Under the pieces are notes generated by a model, which was given only the letters and a program-made list of their open reading frames with translations, was not told where the DNA came from and did not search any database. This document shows, one piece after another, positions 19,240 to 29,127 of a stretch of 64,000 nucleotides of DNA. The position numbers and the translations under genes are program-made. Source of the stretch: an uncultured SAR324 cluster bacterium (GTDB taxonomy: Bacteria; SAR324; NAC60-12). The stretch lies in assembly GCA_905182865.1 (NCBI GenBank), contig CAJJCY010000002.1:1-64000 (forward strand), written 5' to 3'. The stretch's first letter is position 1. Every line of letters begins with the position of its first letter.

Positions 19240-20693
19240 CTATTCCAAAAAATCTTCTTCCAAGTGCCTGTAGAGTCTTCGGTAACGTTCCTGATTCTGT
19301 CTATACTGAGGTACATATTTAGGTTGGGTTCAACAATTTCTTTGATTCCTGGCCGCTGGCAAATTTCTTCAAGTGAACCATTGTTGCTTGCAAGCATTGC
19401 CAAACGGGCTGCACCCAGGGCCGGCCCCATTTCGGGACTGTCATGCCTTATCATGGGGCGTTCAAGAACGGATGCAAGGATCTGAGCCCAGAGATGACTC
19501 TTAGAGCCTCCTCCAATCAGGGAAACCTCATCAATCTCAGCTCCGGTATCTAGAAGGACCTGCTGGCAATCTCCAAAAGCGAAGGCGACTCCTTCTAACA
19601 CTGCCTGTGTCAGTTCCTTTGTTCCATGTTCATGTCTCAAACCAAAGAATACACCTTGAGCATTTGGGATTATTATGTGGCGTTCTTTCTCCGGACAGGT
19701 AGGGTAAAAACATCACTTCTCCGGGTTTAGCGGACTGGATCCCAAGCTACTGATTAATTCACCTTCGTTCTTTTTCAGAATGCTTGAAAGCCAACTCAGG
19801 CAGCTTGATGCACTGAGAATAACTCCCATCTGGTGCCATGTATCAGGGATGCAGTGACAAAAAGCATGAGATCCTTGTTTAGGGTTGTGGATAAACCGTG
19901 GATTGACGACGAAATACACCCCCGAAGTTCCTAGTGAAACAAAGGCAGAACCTGATTTAATCACGCCAATCCCTACAGCTCCGGCAGCATTGTCTCCAGC
20001 GCTACCTGCAATTATAGGATTAGTGTTTATTCCCCATTCCCTTGCCAGTTCAGAACGGAGAGACACCTCCGGGACTTGTTCCTTCAACGAGCCGGGCATT
20101 TGATCCCTTGAAAGACTTGTGGCTGCAAGCATGATTTCGGACCAGTCTCTAGCTGCGGTGTCCATCCAGAGCGTACCCGATGAATCCGACATATCGGATA
20201 TCGCTTCACCGCAAAGCCTGAATCTCAGAAAATCCTTCGGCAGCAGAACTGTTCGAATTCTGCTAAAAATCTCTGGTTCATTCTTACGAATCCAGAGAAG
20301 TTTGGGCGCAGTGAATCCTGGCATAGCTAGGTTCCCAGTGATCCGATGCAGATCTGGGACGGCATCTTCGAGTTCAAAACACTCCTTTCCTGATCTGCCA
20401 TCGTTCCAAAGAATCGCCGGACGCAACACCTCCCCTTTCTTGTCTAGAAGCACGGCCCCATGCATTTGGCCTGATAATCCAATACCTTTTAGATCTGACA
20501 AGGAAGTTTGTGATTTCAGGTCTTCAATCCCTTTTAGCAAAGCACGCCACCATTCATCGGGTTCTTGTTCTGACCAAAGAGGTTGGGGTCTGCTCACATC
20601 AAGTGATATGTTACTTTCCGCCAAAACAGAATTACTCTCATCAATGACCAGCAATTTTATTGCAGAAGTACCTAAATCAATTCCAAGAAACAT
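19240..20693 (-). CDS. xylB: Xylulokinase (FGGY family), frameshifted
   Basis: The N-terminal frame (20693-19713) starts MFLGIDLGTSAIKLLVIDES and includes GIGLSGQMHGAVLLD, LRPAILWNDGRS and AGSAGDNAAGAVGIG, all typical of XylB. A second frame supplies VMFLPYLSGERTPHNNP, a third NAQGVFFGLRHEHGTKEL and LIGGGSKSHLWAQILA, and a fourth the final YRQNQERYRRLYRHLEEDF ending TAG at 19240. The three breaks, near 19715, 19665 and 19320, each need only a one- or two-base change. The restored length of about 484 residues is normal. It phosphorylates D-xylulose to xylulose 5-phosphate. It converges with the lyxose isomerase gene. Confidence 0.85.
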
Positions 20694-21263
20694 AAAATAA
20701 TTTAATACGTGTTATATGCGTAAATACCCTAATTCTAGAATCTCTAAAATTCGTTAAGGTCCAATCTTTCAACTTTTTATTTTCCAGCCAAATTCTTCTA
20801 AATACATTTCAAGACAGGTAAATTTGTCATTCTGGGTATATGATTTTCCAATGAGCTTTTGGATGACTATCTTCTTTGTGAAAATAACAACATATGTTAC
20901 TGTGAAAGAAGTGGATTCATAATGAAATGAAAAAAACCTTTTTCATCTTTTCCTCAAGACCAAGACTATAATCCTACTGGTTGGTTTAGGAGAACCCAAA
21001 ATATAACATCAATCGGTTTGTTTTACAAGAATGTGGGGATTTTACTTGGAGGGTGTCTGACTGTGAAGAATTAGTGGGGGTTACTCACAGGAGATTAAGT
21101 GGAATTGATCAGGTTGAAAGTGCTACTGCTACAATCGCACGATTTAAGCAATACAAAAAATTGGCTAAAATGAGCTATTTAATGCTAACAACTAACCTTA
21201 ATTGAGTTGTAACAATAAATGGTTTCTAGAAGCCAATTAAATACTAAGATTTATTTCAAGTTC
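20694..21263. other. Intergenic region with 55 bp direct repeat and ORF-like relic
   Basis: About 570 bp without a clear gene. It contains copy 1 of the 55 bp repeat DR-B. One forward frame is open from after a TAG at 20987 to a TGA near 21204 (ECGDFTWRVSDCEELVG, then ESATATIARFKQYKKLAKM) but lacks a start and matches nothing I know; it may be a decayed gene end. Nothing else is recognisable. Confidence 0.5.
21025..21079 (+). repeat. Direct repeat DR-B copy 1 (55 bp)
   Basis: The segment begins ACAAGAATGTGG and ends AATTAGTGGGG and recurs at 22352-22406 with only two G/A differences in 55 bases. The two copies are in the same orientation and flank the AroE-family gene. Origin unknown; an insertion-sequence end or recombination scar is possible. 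Confidence 0.85.
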
Positions 21264-22133
21264 TTACCAATTTCTTGACTTGAGCGTAATTTCTTCGAGG
21301 CGCGAGCGCATGACGCTTTCATCTACTTTGATTCCAGTCCACAGTTCTATACAAGCAACGCCTTGGTTTACAAGCATACCAAGACCATCAATTGTCTGAC
21401 ATCCAATGGCTGAACAATTCTTTAAGAATTTTGTTTTAGGCGGGTTAGGTATAACGTCAGCGACAATCATATGTTTTGTCAGAGTATTGTAATTGATTGG
21501 AAGATCTGTATCGACATCTGGGAAAAGGCCAATGGAAGTTGCATTGATGACCAGGTCCGTCTTAGGATCTAAAGAAAATTGATCTACAAATTCTGTGAAA
21601 AGGGCCTTGGTCTTTGTGTTTTTGTTGACCAATTCCGCAAGATCAGCCCCCTTTTTTTTAGATCGATTTACTACAGTAATCTTTTTTACTCCTGAAAAAG
21701 CCAACTCCACACAAATTGCACGTGAAGCTCCTCCAGCGCCAAAGACAACTGCATTTTTTCCTTTAGGGTTTACTATGGTTTCAAGTGATTTAATGAAGCC
21801 TTTACCATCTGTATTTTCACCAATTAATTCATTCTCTTTTATCACCACACAATTCACAGCCCCAATAATTTCTGCAGATTTTGCCAATCGATCAATGTAT
21901 TGAATAACTTCAATTTTATTAGGAATAGAGCAGTTAAACCCAACCCATCCCATAGCTATAGCACCTTCAATAGCTTTTGCTAAATTATCAGGACCAACTT
22001 CTACGTTAATATAACGCATATGCATCTTGTGATGCCTATAGGCGGCTTCCACCATTTCTATAGTAGGATTTTCAGATGCAGGTAAAGCAAAAGAACCGGT
22101 AAGTTTAGGGAGAAAATTTAAAATCTTAGACAT
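21264..22133 (-). CDS. Shikimate/quinate dehydrogenase-family protein (AroE-like)
   Basis: A 289-residue NAD(P)-dependent dehydrogenase. The AroE signatures are present in modified form: catalytic Lys in CSIPNKIEV, IGAVNCVV, GENTDGKGF with the catalytic Asp, the nucleotide loop VFGAGGASRAI, NRSKKKG (Arg/Lys suggesting NADP), and the late QTIDGLGMLVNQG. The N-terminus GSFALPASENPTIEM lacks the canonical S-x-S-P shikimate-binding motif and resembles a catabolic subgroup. A role in sugar-acid or cyclitol oxidation is therefore more likely than aromatic biosynthesis. The gene is intact and flanked by 55 bp direct repeats. Confidence 0.82.
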   Translation of the reverse strand: MSKILNFLPKLTGSFALPASENPTIEMVEAAYRHHKMHMRYINVEVGPDNLAKAIEGAIAMGWVGFNCSIPNKIEVIQYIDRLAKSAEIIGAVNCVVIKENELIGENTDGKGFIKSLETIVNPKGKNAVVFGAGGASRAICVELAFSGVKKITVVNRSKKKGADLAELVNKNTKTKALFTEFVDQFSLDPKTDLVINATSIGLFPDVDTDLPINYNTLTKHMIVADVIPNPPKTKFLKNCSAIGCQTIDGLGMLVNQGVACIELWTGIKVDESVMRSRLEEITLKSRNW

Positions 22134-22351
22134 TTTCGTAATTTGGATTAAATTTAATAACCATGATTAGATCTTTTAAGAAAGAAAGTGTGAAAAGTAA
22201 CATATTTTTGAATCAGAAACTCTGAGAAGATAATCCTGAGTAACTAATTCATTTTAAGAGAGTGTAGATTCAACCCCCTATAATTACTTATAGTATTCCT
22301 ATTACGACATATGTCAACAATTATATACTTGTTTGTGTTGACGGGAATTTA

Positions 22352-22406
22352 ACAAGAATGTGGAGATTTTACTTGGAGGGTGTCTGACTGTGAAAAATTA
22401 GTGGGG
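22352..22406 (+). repeat. Direct repeat DR-B copy 2 (55 bp)
   Basis: Second copy of the 21025-21079 sequence, same orientation, two substitutions. It ends about 45 bp before the DR-A copy 2. Confidence 0.85.
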
Positions 22407-22448
22407 TAGTCAAACCAACCTGCTTCATCCTTTCAGTTCTCCACCACC

Positions 22449-22606
22449 ATCAACTGATATTATATCTTTAATCAATTGTGTATTGTTGTGATTTACAGTT
22501 GTAATCTGACTTTTAATCAGGTGTCCCGTGGTTTGACCCCCCAGAACCCATCAGCATTTGAAACGGCTTACTTCAGTGACATAAAGTGTGGCAATATATT
22601 TGTCAC
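22449..22606 (+). repeat. Direct repeat DR-A copy 2, contains degraded tRNA-Lys 3' half
   Basis: Aligns by eye with 11371-11534 in the same orientation. The tRNA-like part (22507-22553) keeps the anticodon stem-loop CTGACTTTTAATCAG but has lost the T-loop consensus (GTTTGAC) and encodes TCA instead of CCA. It therefore looks older or less constrained than copy 1. Together the copies bracket 11 kb of sugar-utilisation genes. Confidence 0.78.
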
Positions 22607-22741
22607 ATTTTTGTCACAGTCTTCCCCAATAATTCCTCAAATATTTCCAACCTAATTCAGAAAGTTTTAAAGCCTGAAGTTTTAAAAGTGTAATACGAAT
22701 AATCCGCATTTGCTAAAACTGTCGGAAATGCAGAGCTACTT

Positions 22742-23948
22742 TCAAAGAATAGGGGCATCTGCCATTTCCAAATGTAAAGCGGAATCATTGTAAGGATTTG
22801 CCAGGGCAACTTCTTCATTCAGTTCCACGCCAAGTCCAGGTTCCGTTGGATGGAATCACATATCCTGAATCCCAACGAATAGGTTTTTTGAGAATTTCTG
22901 CATGAAACCCCTCCCAGCGTTGAATGCCTTCTAAAATCAAAAAATTGGGAGAACAAGTACTGAGTTGGATATTGGCCGCGCCTTCAATGGGGCCGCAATA
23001 AAGATGGGGTGCAATTTGGGCGTAATGACTTTCGGCCATTCCCGCAATTTTTTTGGCCTCTAAAATCCCTCCGACTCGCCCGAGAGCCGGTTGTAAAATC
23101 GAGGCAGCTCCGGTTTCCAGCACTCGGGCAAATTCGTATTTGGTGGTCAACCGTTCTCCAGTGGCGATCGGAATGCAAGTTTGGCGGGCAACTTTTGCCA
23201 TTTCTTCCGGACGCTCCGGAGGAGTAGGTTCCTCAAACCAAAGTGGATCGTAGGCTTCAAGACGACGTGCCAGCCGAACGGCACCGGAAGCAGTGAATTG
23301 TCCGTGTGTGCCGAACAACAAATCTACTTTGGAACCAACGGCCTCGCGAATTCGTTTACAAAATAATTCGGAACGATCCATAGTCTCCAATGAAGGTTGA
23401 CGCGGATCAAAAACAGAATATGCTCCTGCCGGATCAAACTTGATCGCGGTGAAGCCTTGCGCCACATATTCCGCTGCGGCTTCTGCGGCAAGCTCAGGAT
23501 TGTTGTAAACATGCGGTTCATTCTCGGTAAAACTGCTCCGTCTTTTGGATAGAGATAAGTGTATGTGCGTAATTTTTCGTGCACACGTCCACCGAGTAAT
23601 TCATAAACCGGTTTGCCTACCGATTTTCCGCAAATGTCCCAAGAGCGCAATTTCAAGTCCGCTCAAAACTCCCATCAGTGAAACATCCGGACGTAAGAGT
23701 ATAACCACGGCCATAAACATTGCGCCAGAGTTTTTCAATGTGGAAAGGATCTGCTTCCTTCAACGTGATCGCTCAAACACATCTTCAATCATTTTCACGA
23801 TGACATGCGGTGCAAAAGTTGCGCAGTAAACTTCGCCAACACCTTCAATTCCGTCATCGGTGATTAGTTTTAGAAAAATGAAATATCGTCCCCCAAAGTG
23901 TGGCGGTGGATTTCCTACTACAAATGTTTTTAAATCTTTGATTTTCAC
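22742..23948 (-). pseudogene. Enolase-superfamily acid-sugar dehydratase (galactonate dehydratase-like), frameshifted
   Basis: The N-terminal piece (from 23948) is MKIKDLKTFVVGNPPPHFGG; the middle frame adds [18 protein letters not shown] and RTYTYLYP; the next gives [57 protein letters not shown] and QIAPHLYCGPIEGAAN. After a further break near 22840 the frame resumes TEPGLGVELNEEVALANPY and stops at 22742. These are the metal- and base-bearing strands of a mandelate-racemase-type dehydratase closest to D-galactonate dehydratase (GTHG, FEEP, GERL, APHLYCGP). At least three indels break it. It is last in the minus-strand array, 9 bp after a sister gene. Confidence 0.75.
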
Positions 23949-23957
23949 AAAATATTC

Positions 23958-25073
23958 CTAATTCAATGTACTAATCTGATACTTGGTTTTTTCCAGAAAT
24001 TCCGGATTTATCTCGACTCCCCATCCAGGAGCGTCCGGAATCTGTACTTTTCCATTCACTGCAACCAATGCTGGGTTCGTAAATGTTGTACTGCCAAGGA
24101 TAATAATCCGCTCCTTCAATGGAAAATTCGACATACGGCCCTGCGTTTTCCAAAGCTCCCATCATGTGCAGCGTAAAAACCGTAACCAGCGAGAGATTGG
24201 CGGAATGCGGTGTGCAGATATCCGGCCTGACGAGCCATTTCTGCGACCTTGAGGGTGCGTGTCAGACCTCCGAGGTAGCAAACATCCGGTTGCACCACAT
24301 TAACAGCACGCATCTCAATCATTCGTTTCCAGGTGGACAAATCACAATCCTGCTCACCTCCAGTCACATCCAGCTTGAGCGCATCTGTAACCTGTTTTGT
24401 CCACTCCAGTTCCCAATATGGACACGGTTCCTCAAAGTGACAGATTCCATTGTCTTCTAAAAGTCGACCAACTGAAATCGCTTTTTCCGGAGTGTAACAA
24501 CTATTTCCGTCTACCAACAATGTCAACCTCATCACCAAGCGCTTTACGGATTGCCGGAACAATTTCTTCTGTACGTCCTGGCCACTCATCCTCATCGTGT
24601 CCGCATTCCTTGCCAACACGAAACTTGAAGGCATCATAACCAAATTCGTCTCTCAAACGTAAAAACCGTTCAGCCTCGGCTTGTGGAGTTATGTCACGTT
24701 TCATACTGGAAGCATAAACCCTTAACGGTCTTGGTGTTCCGCCCAGCAGTTCACAAACACTTTTTTCTTCCAGTTTGCCACGCAAATCCCAAAGCGCTGT
24801 GTCAAGTCCTGCCAGCGCCCTCCGCAAATATGATCCCGGGAATTTGTGTTCACGCTCCGGAATTTCCGTGACGAGACTTTCGATGTCCAGCGCATCAGCT
24901 CCAAGTGCATAAGGCGCGATTTGGCGATGCACAACAAGTGAGGTGATATCAGCATTGTAAGGCGAAACCTGCCCCCAACCTTCCGAACCGTCTCTTGTAC
25001 GAACCCGTACCAATCCGACATATTCATTGCTGAAGGTCTCGATGCTATGGATTTTCAAATTGTGTGAATTCAT
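23958..25073 (-). pseudogene. Enolase-superfamily (mandelate racemase/MLE) protein, frameshifted
   Basis: The N-terminal frame (25073-24501) has a clear capping domain and [18 protein letters not shown], then the first catalytic strand [12 protein letters not shown]. The following frame carries [28 protein letters not shown] and VTGGEQDCDLSTW, then CTPHSANLSLVTVFTLHMMG in a third frame and YVEFSIEGADYYPWQYNIYEP in a fourth, ending TAG at 23958. Metal ligands Asp, Glu and Glu appear in DGNS, FEEP and GEQ. The K-x-R in place of K-x-K, with a late His, suggests an acid-sugar dehydratase rather than a racemase. The substrate is unknown. Three or more indels are needed. Confidence 0.72.
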
Positions 25074-25128
25074 GGAATAAAATAAATTCTGAAGACTGTT
25101 TTCAGTGCACTTTGTATTTCAGTTGTTC

Positions 25129-26127
25129 TCAAGATGTGATGCTAAAATTATCCGCAATCAAGCAGATCATTTCAAAGAGTAGGGCATTGGCAACATGGGC
25201 TGTAATTTGATTTGGTGAATCCTTGGTCGGCATCATGCAGACCACATCTCCTCCAATGATGTTTCTTCCACGCATTCCCTGGAGCAGTTTCAGAACATCA
25301 GGCATCATAAAACCTTCAATTGCCGGTTCAAGATTAGCTACTCCCGGAGCAACAGTTGCATCCAGACAGTCTAGATCAAAGGTAATGTACAGTGGTTTAT
25401 CTCCTACTCGTTCGAGAATTATTTCCAAACAGCGTTCCACACCATATTCGTCGTACTGTTCTTTGGTTATAACTTCGTATCCCAATTCATAACTGGAGTC
25501 GAGCCAATCCAAAGTGCGTGGATTACCTCGAATGCCAATCTGTACACTTCCTTCTGCATCAACAAAACCGTCCCGAACTAAATAACTTGCCCAATGAGCA
25601 GCAGACTTTACTGCTCCAAGAAAATGATCCAGTTGGTGAAAGGTATCAGTGTGGGCGTCGAAATGCAATAAAACGGCTTTCTGGCCTCCAGTCAAATTAG
25701 AATCTGGTGACGCAATAGCCTGCAGAATTCCACCGGTTATCGAATGGTCACCGCCTACTGAAAGAGGACGGGCTTTATTCTTGGCAATTCGTTTGTAAAA
25801 ATCAGTAATATGTTCAATACACTTTTCGTTGTTATTAGCTTCTGGAAGCGGAACATCGCCCAGGTCGCGGATGTCACAAATATTCCACGGATCAAGTCCA
25901 AATTTGAGGTGAGCTCTCCTTCCAAGTGCCGAAACGTTTCTTACAGCCCGGGGGGCTAAATGCTGATCACGTTCTGTGGTTCCATTTCCTGTACTGTGCG
26001 GAACTCCAACCAAAGCAATATCGCAACCTTCTGAGTCAGAGTTATACGGACAACGAAATAGTGTTGGAATTCCCCACCAGCTCAAGCCCTGCATCATTGA
26101 ATCATGGTCCCGTGTTTTTTTATCCAT
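25129..26127 (-). CDS. Ureohydrolase (agmatinase/guanidino-acid hydrolase family)
   Basis: A 332-residue intact protein with the three manganese-binding motifs of the arginase/agmatinase fold: GGDHS (125-129), DAHTD (157-161) and FDLDCLDATVAPGV (from 250). An N-terminal extension (MQGLSWWGIPTLFRCPY) and GVPHSTGNGTTERDQHLAPRAVR resemble guanidinobutyrase-like and guanidino-acid hydrolases more than arginase. It would release urea from a guanidino compound. Within a cluster for quaternary amines and acid sugars, a nitrogen-scavenging role is plausible. The true substrate is undetermined. Confidence 0.87.
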   Translation of the reverse strand: MDKKTRDHDSMMQGLSWWGIPTLFRCPYNSDSEGCDIALVGVPHSTGNGTTERDQHLAPRAVRNVSALGRRAHLKFGLDPWNICDIRDLGDVPLPEANNNEKCIEHITDFYKRIAKNKARPLSVGGDHSITGGILQAIASPDSNLTGGQKAVLLHFDAHTDTFHQLDHFLGAVKSAAHWASYLVRDGFVDAEGSVQIGIRGNPRTLDWLDSSYELGYEVITKEQYDEYGVERCLEIILERVGDKPLYITFDLDCLDATVAPGVANLEPAIEGFMMPDVLKLLQGMRGRNIIGGDVVCMMPTKDSPNQITAHVANALLFEMICLIADNFSITS

Positions 26128-26181
26128 AATGTTTCCTTTTTTCAGATACTTTCAATTAATATTTATAGATGTATTGCGTGA

Positions 26182-27261
26182 TCAAAATACGATCACATTA
26201 CGCAGTGCATCCCCCTTACTCACGTCAGCAATGGCTTCGTTTATTTTTTCCAGGGGATAACGACCGGAAATCAATTCATCCAGTTTGAGTCTATCCTGTT
26301 GATAAAGAGAGATGTACCATGGAATATCGGTTGTCAGTCGGGTTGAACCCATTTTGCTGCCGAGCAGACGTTGCTCGACTGAAGCAAATTTGCAGGAATC
26401 GAATTCAATTTTTACTCCGTCTGCCGTCATTCCAACTATAACCAATGTTCCGCCTTTACAGAGTAGTTTGAAGCCTTGTTCAATCGCGCTTTTGGCCCCC
26501 ACAGTGACAAACACATAATCAGCACCTCTACCAGCGGTCAAGCTTTTGATTGATTTTCTTGCATTTTCCTGTCCTACATTGACCGTGTGAGTTGCGCCGA
26601 ATTGCCTTGCCGCTTCCAGTTTTGTATCAGAAAGATCAAGTGCGATGATACTTTCCGCACCGGCAACAGCCGCTCCCTGAACACTGTTGAGACCGACGCC
26701 ACCCGTTCCGATAACCACCACGCTGCTTCCGGAAGTAATCTGAGCCGTATTGACCACCGCGCCAAAACCGGTAATCACTCCGCAACTTAAAATAGAGGCG
26801 CTGTCCAACGGAATATCTTTGGGAATTGGAGCAAGTTGCGAAGCATCCACCACAACCGATTCAGCAAAAGCTCCAGTGCGCAGACCCTGCGAGATCGGCT
26901 TACCGTCTAGAGTTCGCAGCGGAGATTGCTCATCTAACGGGAAAGTGGTTTCGCAGCGGACTTGATCACCCTGTGAACAGTAGTGACATGTTCCACATGA
27001 ACGAATCAGCGTGACGAGCACATGATCTCCTGGCTGAACAGTAGTCACTCCCTGCCCAACGGTTTCCACAATTCCGGAAGCTTCGTGTCCATAAACCGCC
27101 GGAAGGTCTCCGCCCCACGCTCCTTCTGCGTAAAGGATGTCACTATGGCAAATGGCGCAAGCGGAGAGTTTAACCTGCACTTCACCAGTTCGTGGAGGTA
27201 ATAGTTCAACTTCCTCGATTACAAGAGGTTTTCCAAATTCATGACAAATTGCCGCTTTCAT
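26182..27261 (-). CDS. Zinc-dependent alcohol dehydrogenase (MDR family)
   Basis: A 359-residue medium-chain dehydrogenase. The catalytic zinc ligand lies in CAICHSD (Cys38) with GHEASG at 58-63, structural zinc cysteines at 89, 92, 95 and 103 (SCGTCHYCSQGDQVRC), and the nucleotide loop GTGGVGLNSVQGA. The opening MKAAICHEFGKPL and the closing NEAIADVSKGDALRNVIVF match class III-like and zinc ADHs. It lies 3 bp after the CaiD-like gene, so it is cotranscribed. It likely oxidises an alcohol or reduces an aldehyde in the same pathway; no glutathione-specific feature is evident. Confidence 0.88.
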   Translation of the reverse strand: MKAAICHEFGKPLVIEEVELLPPRTGEVQVKLSACAICHSDILYAEGAWGGDLPAVYGHEASGIVETVGQGVTTVQPGDHVLVTLIRSCGTCHYCSQGDQVRCETTFPLDEQSPLRTLDGKPISQGLRTGAFAESVVVDASQLAPIPKDIPLDSASILSCGVITGFGAVVNTAQITSGSSVVVIGTGGVGLNSVQGAAVAGAESIIALDLSDTKLEAARQFGATHTVNVGQENARKSIKSLTAGRGADYVFVTVGAKSAIEQGFKLLCKGGTLVIVGMTADGVKIEFDSCKFASVEQRLLGSKMGSTRLTTDIPWYISLYQQDRLKLDELISGRYPLEKINEAIADVSKGDALRNVIVF

Positions 27262-27264
27262 GAG

Positions 27265-28047
27265 TCAATTCCCTTTCCAAACAGGTTCACGTTTTTCAGT
27301 AAAGGCTAATGCCCCTTCTTTAAGATCTTCGGAACGGTTGACTGCTTCAACGGCAGAACAAGCATCGTGGACTGTAAAGGCCTCATTTTCCGGAACCATT
27401 TCGGTCATTCGTAATACTTGTTTAATCGCCGGATAAAGCAACGGCGGACCATCTGCAAGGGCTTCTGCGATTTCACGGGCTTTGTCCAGTCCCTGACCTT
27501 TGGGTACAATGTGATTGACCAGTCCCCAGTGTTTAGCTTCTTCGGCATCCATCCAGCGTCCGGTCATCATCAGTTCGACGGCGACATGATACGGAATACG
27601 CCGTCGTAATTTTACCACTCCACAATCTGGAAGCACCCCTACCTTGATTTCCGGCAGGGCGAAAGTTGCGTGTTCTTCAGCAACGATAATATCACAACCC
27701 AGCATGACTTCAAAACCGCCTCCGCAGGCAATACCGTTGACCGCGCAAATTACAGGTTTGTTGAAATTACGCGGATAATTCAAGCCGCCAAAACCTCCTG
27801 AACCATAATCAGAATCTGAAGCTTCACCGGATTCTGCTACATTCTTCAAGTCCCAACCGGCACAAAAAAACTTTTCTCCTTTACCTGTGAGAACGGCTAA
27901 ACGCTGTTCCGGATTGTCCCGGAAGGCTTCCCACATACCGTTGAGTTCACGACTGTCTGCAGCGCTGATTACATTGGCTTTGCCTTTGGAAAGTGTTATT
28001 TCCAAAATCGGTCCGCGTTGATTTAGAGTAAACGGTACTTCGGCCAT
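27265..28047 (-). CDS. caiD: Enoyl-CoA hydratase family, carnitinyl-CoA dehydratase (CaiD)-like
   Basis: A 260-residue crotonase-fold protein. The arrangement TGKGEKFFCAGWDLKNVAE, DSDYGSGGFGGL, KPVICAVNGIACGGGFE, FALPEIKVGVLPD and the C-terminal LAFTEKREPVWKGN follows CaiD closely, from memory. CaiD hydrates crotonobetainyl-CoA to carnitinyl-CoA. A carnitine dehydrogenase lies in the same minus-strand array, supporting a betaine/carnitine role, but no CoA ligase or CoA transferase for carnitine is seen here. Another 2-enoyl-CoA hydratase specificity is possible. Confidence 0.75.
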   Translation of the reverse strand: MAEVPFTLNQRGPILEITLSKGKANVISAADSRELNGMWEAFRDNPEQRLAVLTGKGEKFFCAGWDLKNVAESGEASDSDYGSGGFGGLNYPRNFNKPVICAVNGIACGGGFEVMLGCDIIVAEEHATFALPEIKVGVLPDCGVVKLRRRIPYHVAVELMMTGRWMDAEEAKHWGLVNHIVPKGQGLDKAREIAEALADGPPLLYPAIKQVLRMTEMVPENEAFTVHDACSAVEAVNRSEDLKEGALAFTEKREPVWKGN

Positions 28048-28091
28048 AAGGTCTCCTTCATTAAAATGAGTTTCTTGTTTCGGCAGGTTTT

Positions 28092-29054
28092 TTACTGGAC
28101 CACCACTTCTTCTCCGGAAACTTCCGGTTCATCATCTGTCATTTGTTCCGGAAATCCGGAAGCCAGGATTTGTGTTTCACAAGCATCTTCTAAGCGGCGG
28201 ATAATGTTTGACGACCATTCACGGGATCCGTAACGCTGTTCTCCATCCTTGAAAATATCAATCAGGAGTGGAGATACTTCCAATGGAACTCCGGCACGCT
28301 CTGCAATGGATTGAAAGAGGCTGATATCTTTGAGAACTAAATCCATTGTGAAGTTTATGTCTCGGCTGCCGTTGAGAATCACCTGACTTTCGGTCTCATG
28401 GACAAAAGAATTTCCAGAGGAGATTCGGATTGCTTCATATGTTGTGCTGAGATCCATTCCTGCCATTTTTGCTGTTGTCAGTGCTTCGCAAAGTGTGACG
28501 AGGTTTGCCGTTGCCAGATAATTTGTCAGCACCTTCAGTACAGAAGCAGAACCTAGTGCTCCGGTGTGCAAAATATTGCGTCCCAATACCTTCAGTACAG
28601 GCAGGATTTTTTCAAAACTGGAACGTTCACCACCAGCAAAAATTGAAATATTTCCTGTATCTGCTCTATGACAACCACCAGAAACTGGACAATCAATAGC
28701 TACGCCAGCCTTATTAACTAAAGCACCAATTCGTCTAATTTCAGCCTCGTCTGTTGTACTCATTTCCGCCCAAATCTTTCCGGAAGAAAGTCCGGAAAGA
28801 ATCCCGTCCTCTGCTTCCATAACGACTGCACTTGCTGTCGGATTAGGTAAACAGGTGATTAGTAAATCTGTAGCTTCGGCCATCTGTTTTGGTGATTCAC
28901 CCCATTTGGCACCGCCATCCAAAAAAGGTTGGGCAAGTTCTCCGTTCAGATCACGTACCGTTAAATCAAAACCGTTGCGTAAAAGACTTCCAGCCAGTTT
29001 TCCTCCAACGTTTCCAAGTCCAATGAATCCAATTAATGCTGATCCAGGATGTAT
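28092..29054 (-). CDS. 3-hydroxyisobutyrate dehydrogenase-family (beta-hydroxyacid DH), start unclear
   Basis: The open frame extends upstream of the first standard codon (TTG at 28922) and encodes ALIGFIGLGNVGGKLAGSLL, the Rossmann N-terminus, then LLITCLPNPTASAVV and DCPVSGGCHRADTGNISIFAGG with the substrate-binding signature, and KVLTNYLATANLVTLCEA with the catalytic-Lys region. No ATG, GTG or TTG precedes the Rossmann motif, so the start codon is lost or shifted by an indel. Family members oxidise beta-hydroxy acids with NAD(P). The C-terminus (EVSGEEVVVQ) is acidic and unusual. Confidence 0.8.
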   Translation of the reverse strand: MHPGSALIGFIGLGNVGGKLAGSLLRNGFDLTVRDLNGELAQPFLDGGAKWGESPKQMAEATDLLITCLPNPTASAVVMEAEDGILSGLSSGKIWAEMSTTDEAEIRRIGALVNKAGVAIDCPVSGGCHRADTGNISIFAGGERSSFEKILPVLKVLGRNILHTGALGSASVLKVLTNYLATANLVTLCEALTTAKMAGMDLSTTYEAIRISSGNSFVHETESQVILNGSRDINFTMDLVLKDISLFQSIAERAGVPLEVSPLLIDIFKDGEQRYGSREWSSNIIRRLEDACETQILASGFPEQMTDDEPEVSGEEVVVQ

Positions 29055-29127
29055 GTAATTTATAGGTTAACTTACTATCCCTTCAACGTCCTTTAAATCT
29101 TTTTTTGAAAAAAGAGCCATCATTTTT

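Larger units (their letters stand above)
22134..22741. other. Right boundary of the sugar island
   Basis: About 600 bp with no gene, holding DR-B copy 2 (22352-22406) and DR-A copy 2 with the degraded tRNA-Lys 3' half (22449-22606). Nothing else is recognised. Confidence 0.6.

Noticed and set aside
20119-20700. 193-codon plus-strand open frame
   Set aside because: It lies wholly antisense to the well-supported xylulokinase gene and has no recognisable domain.
25129-26127. Arginase specifically
   Set aside because: The metal motifs are common to all ureohydrolases and the N-terminus looks more like guanidino-acid hydrolases.
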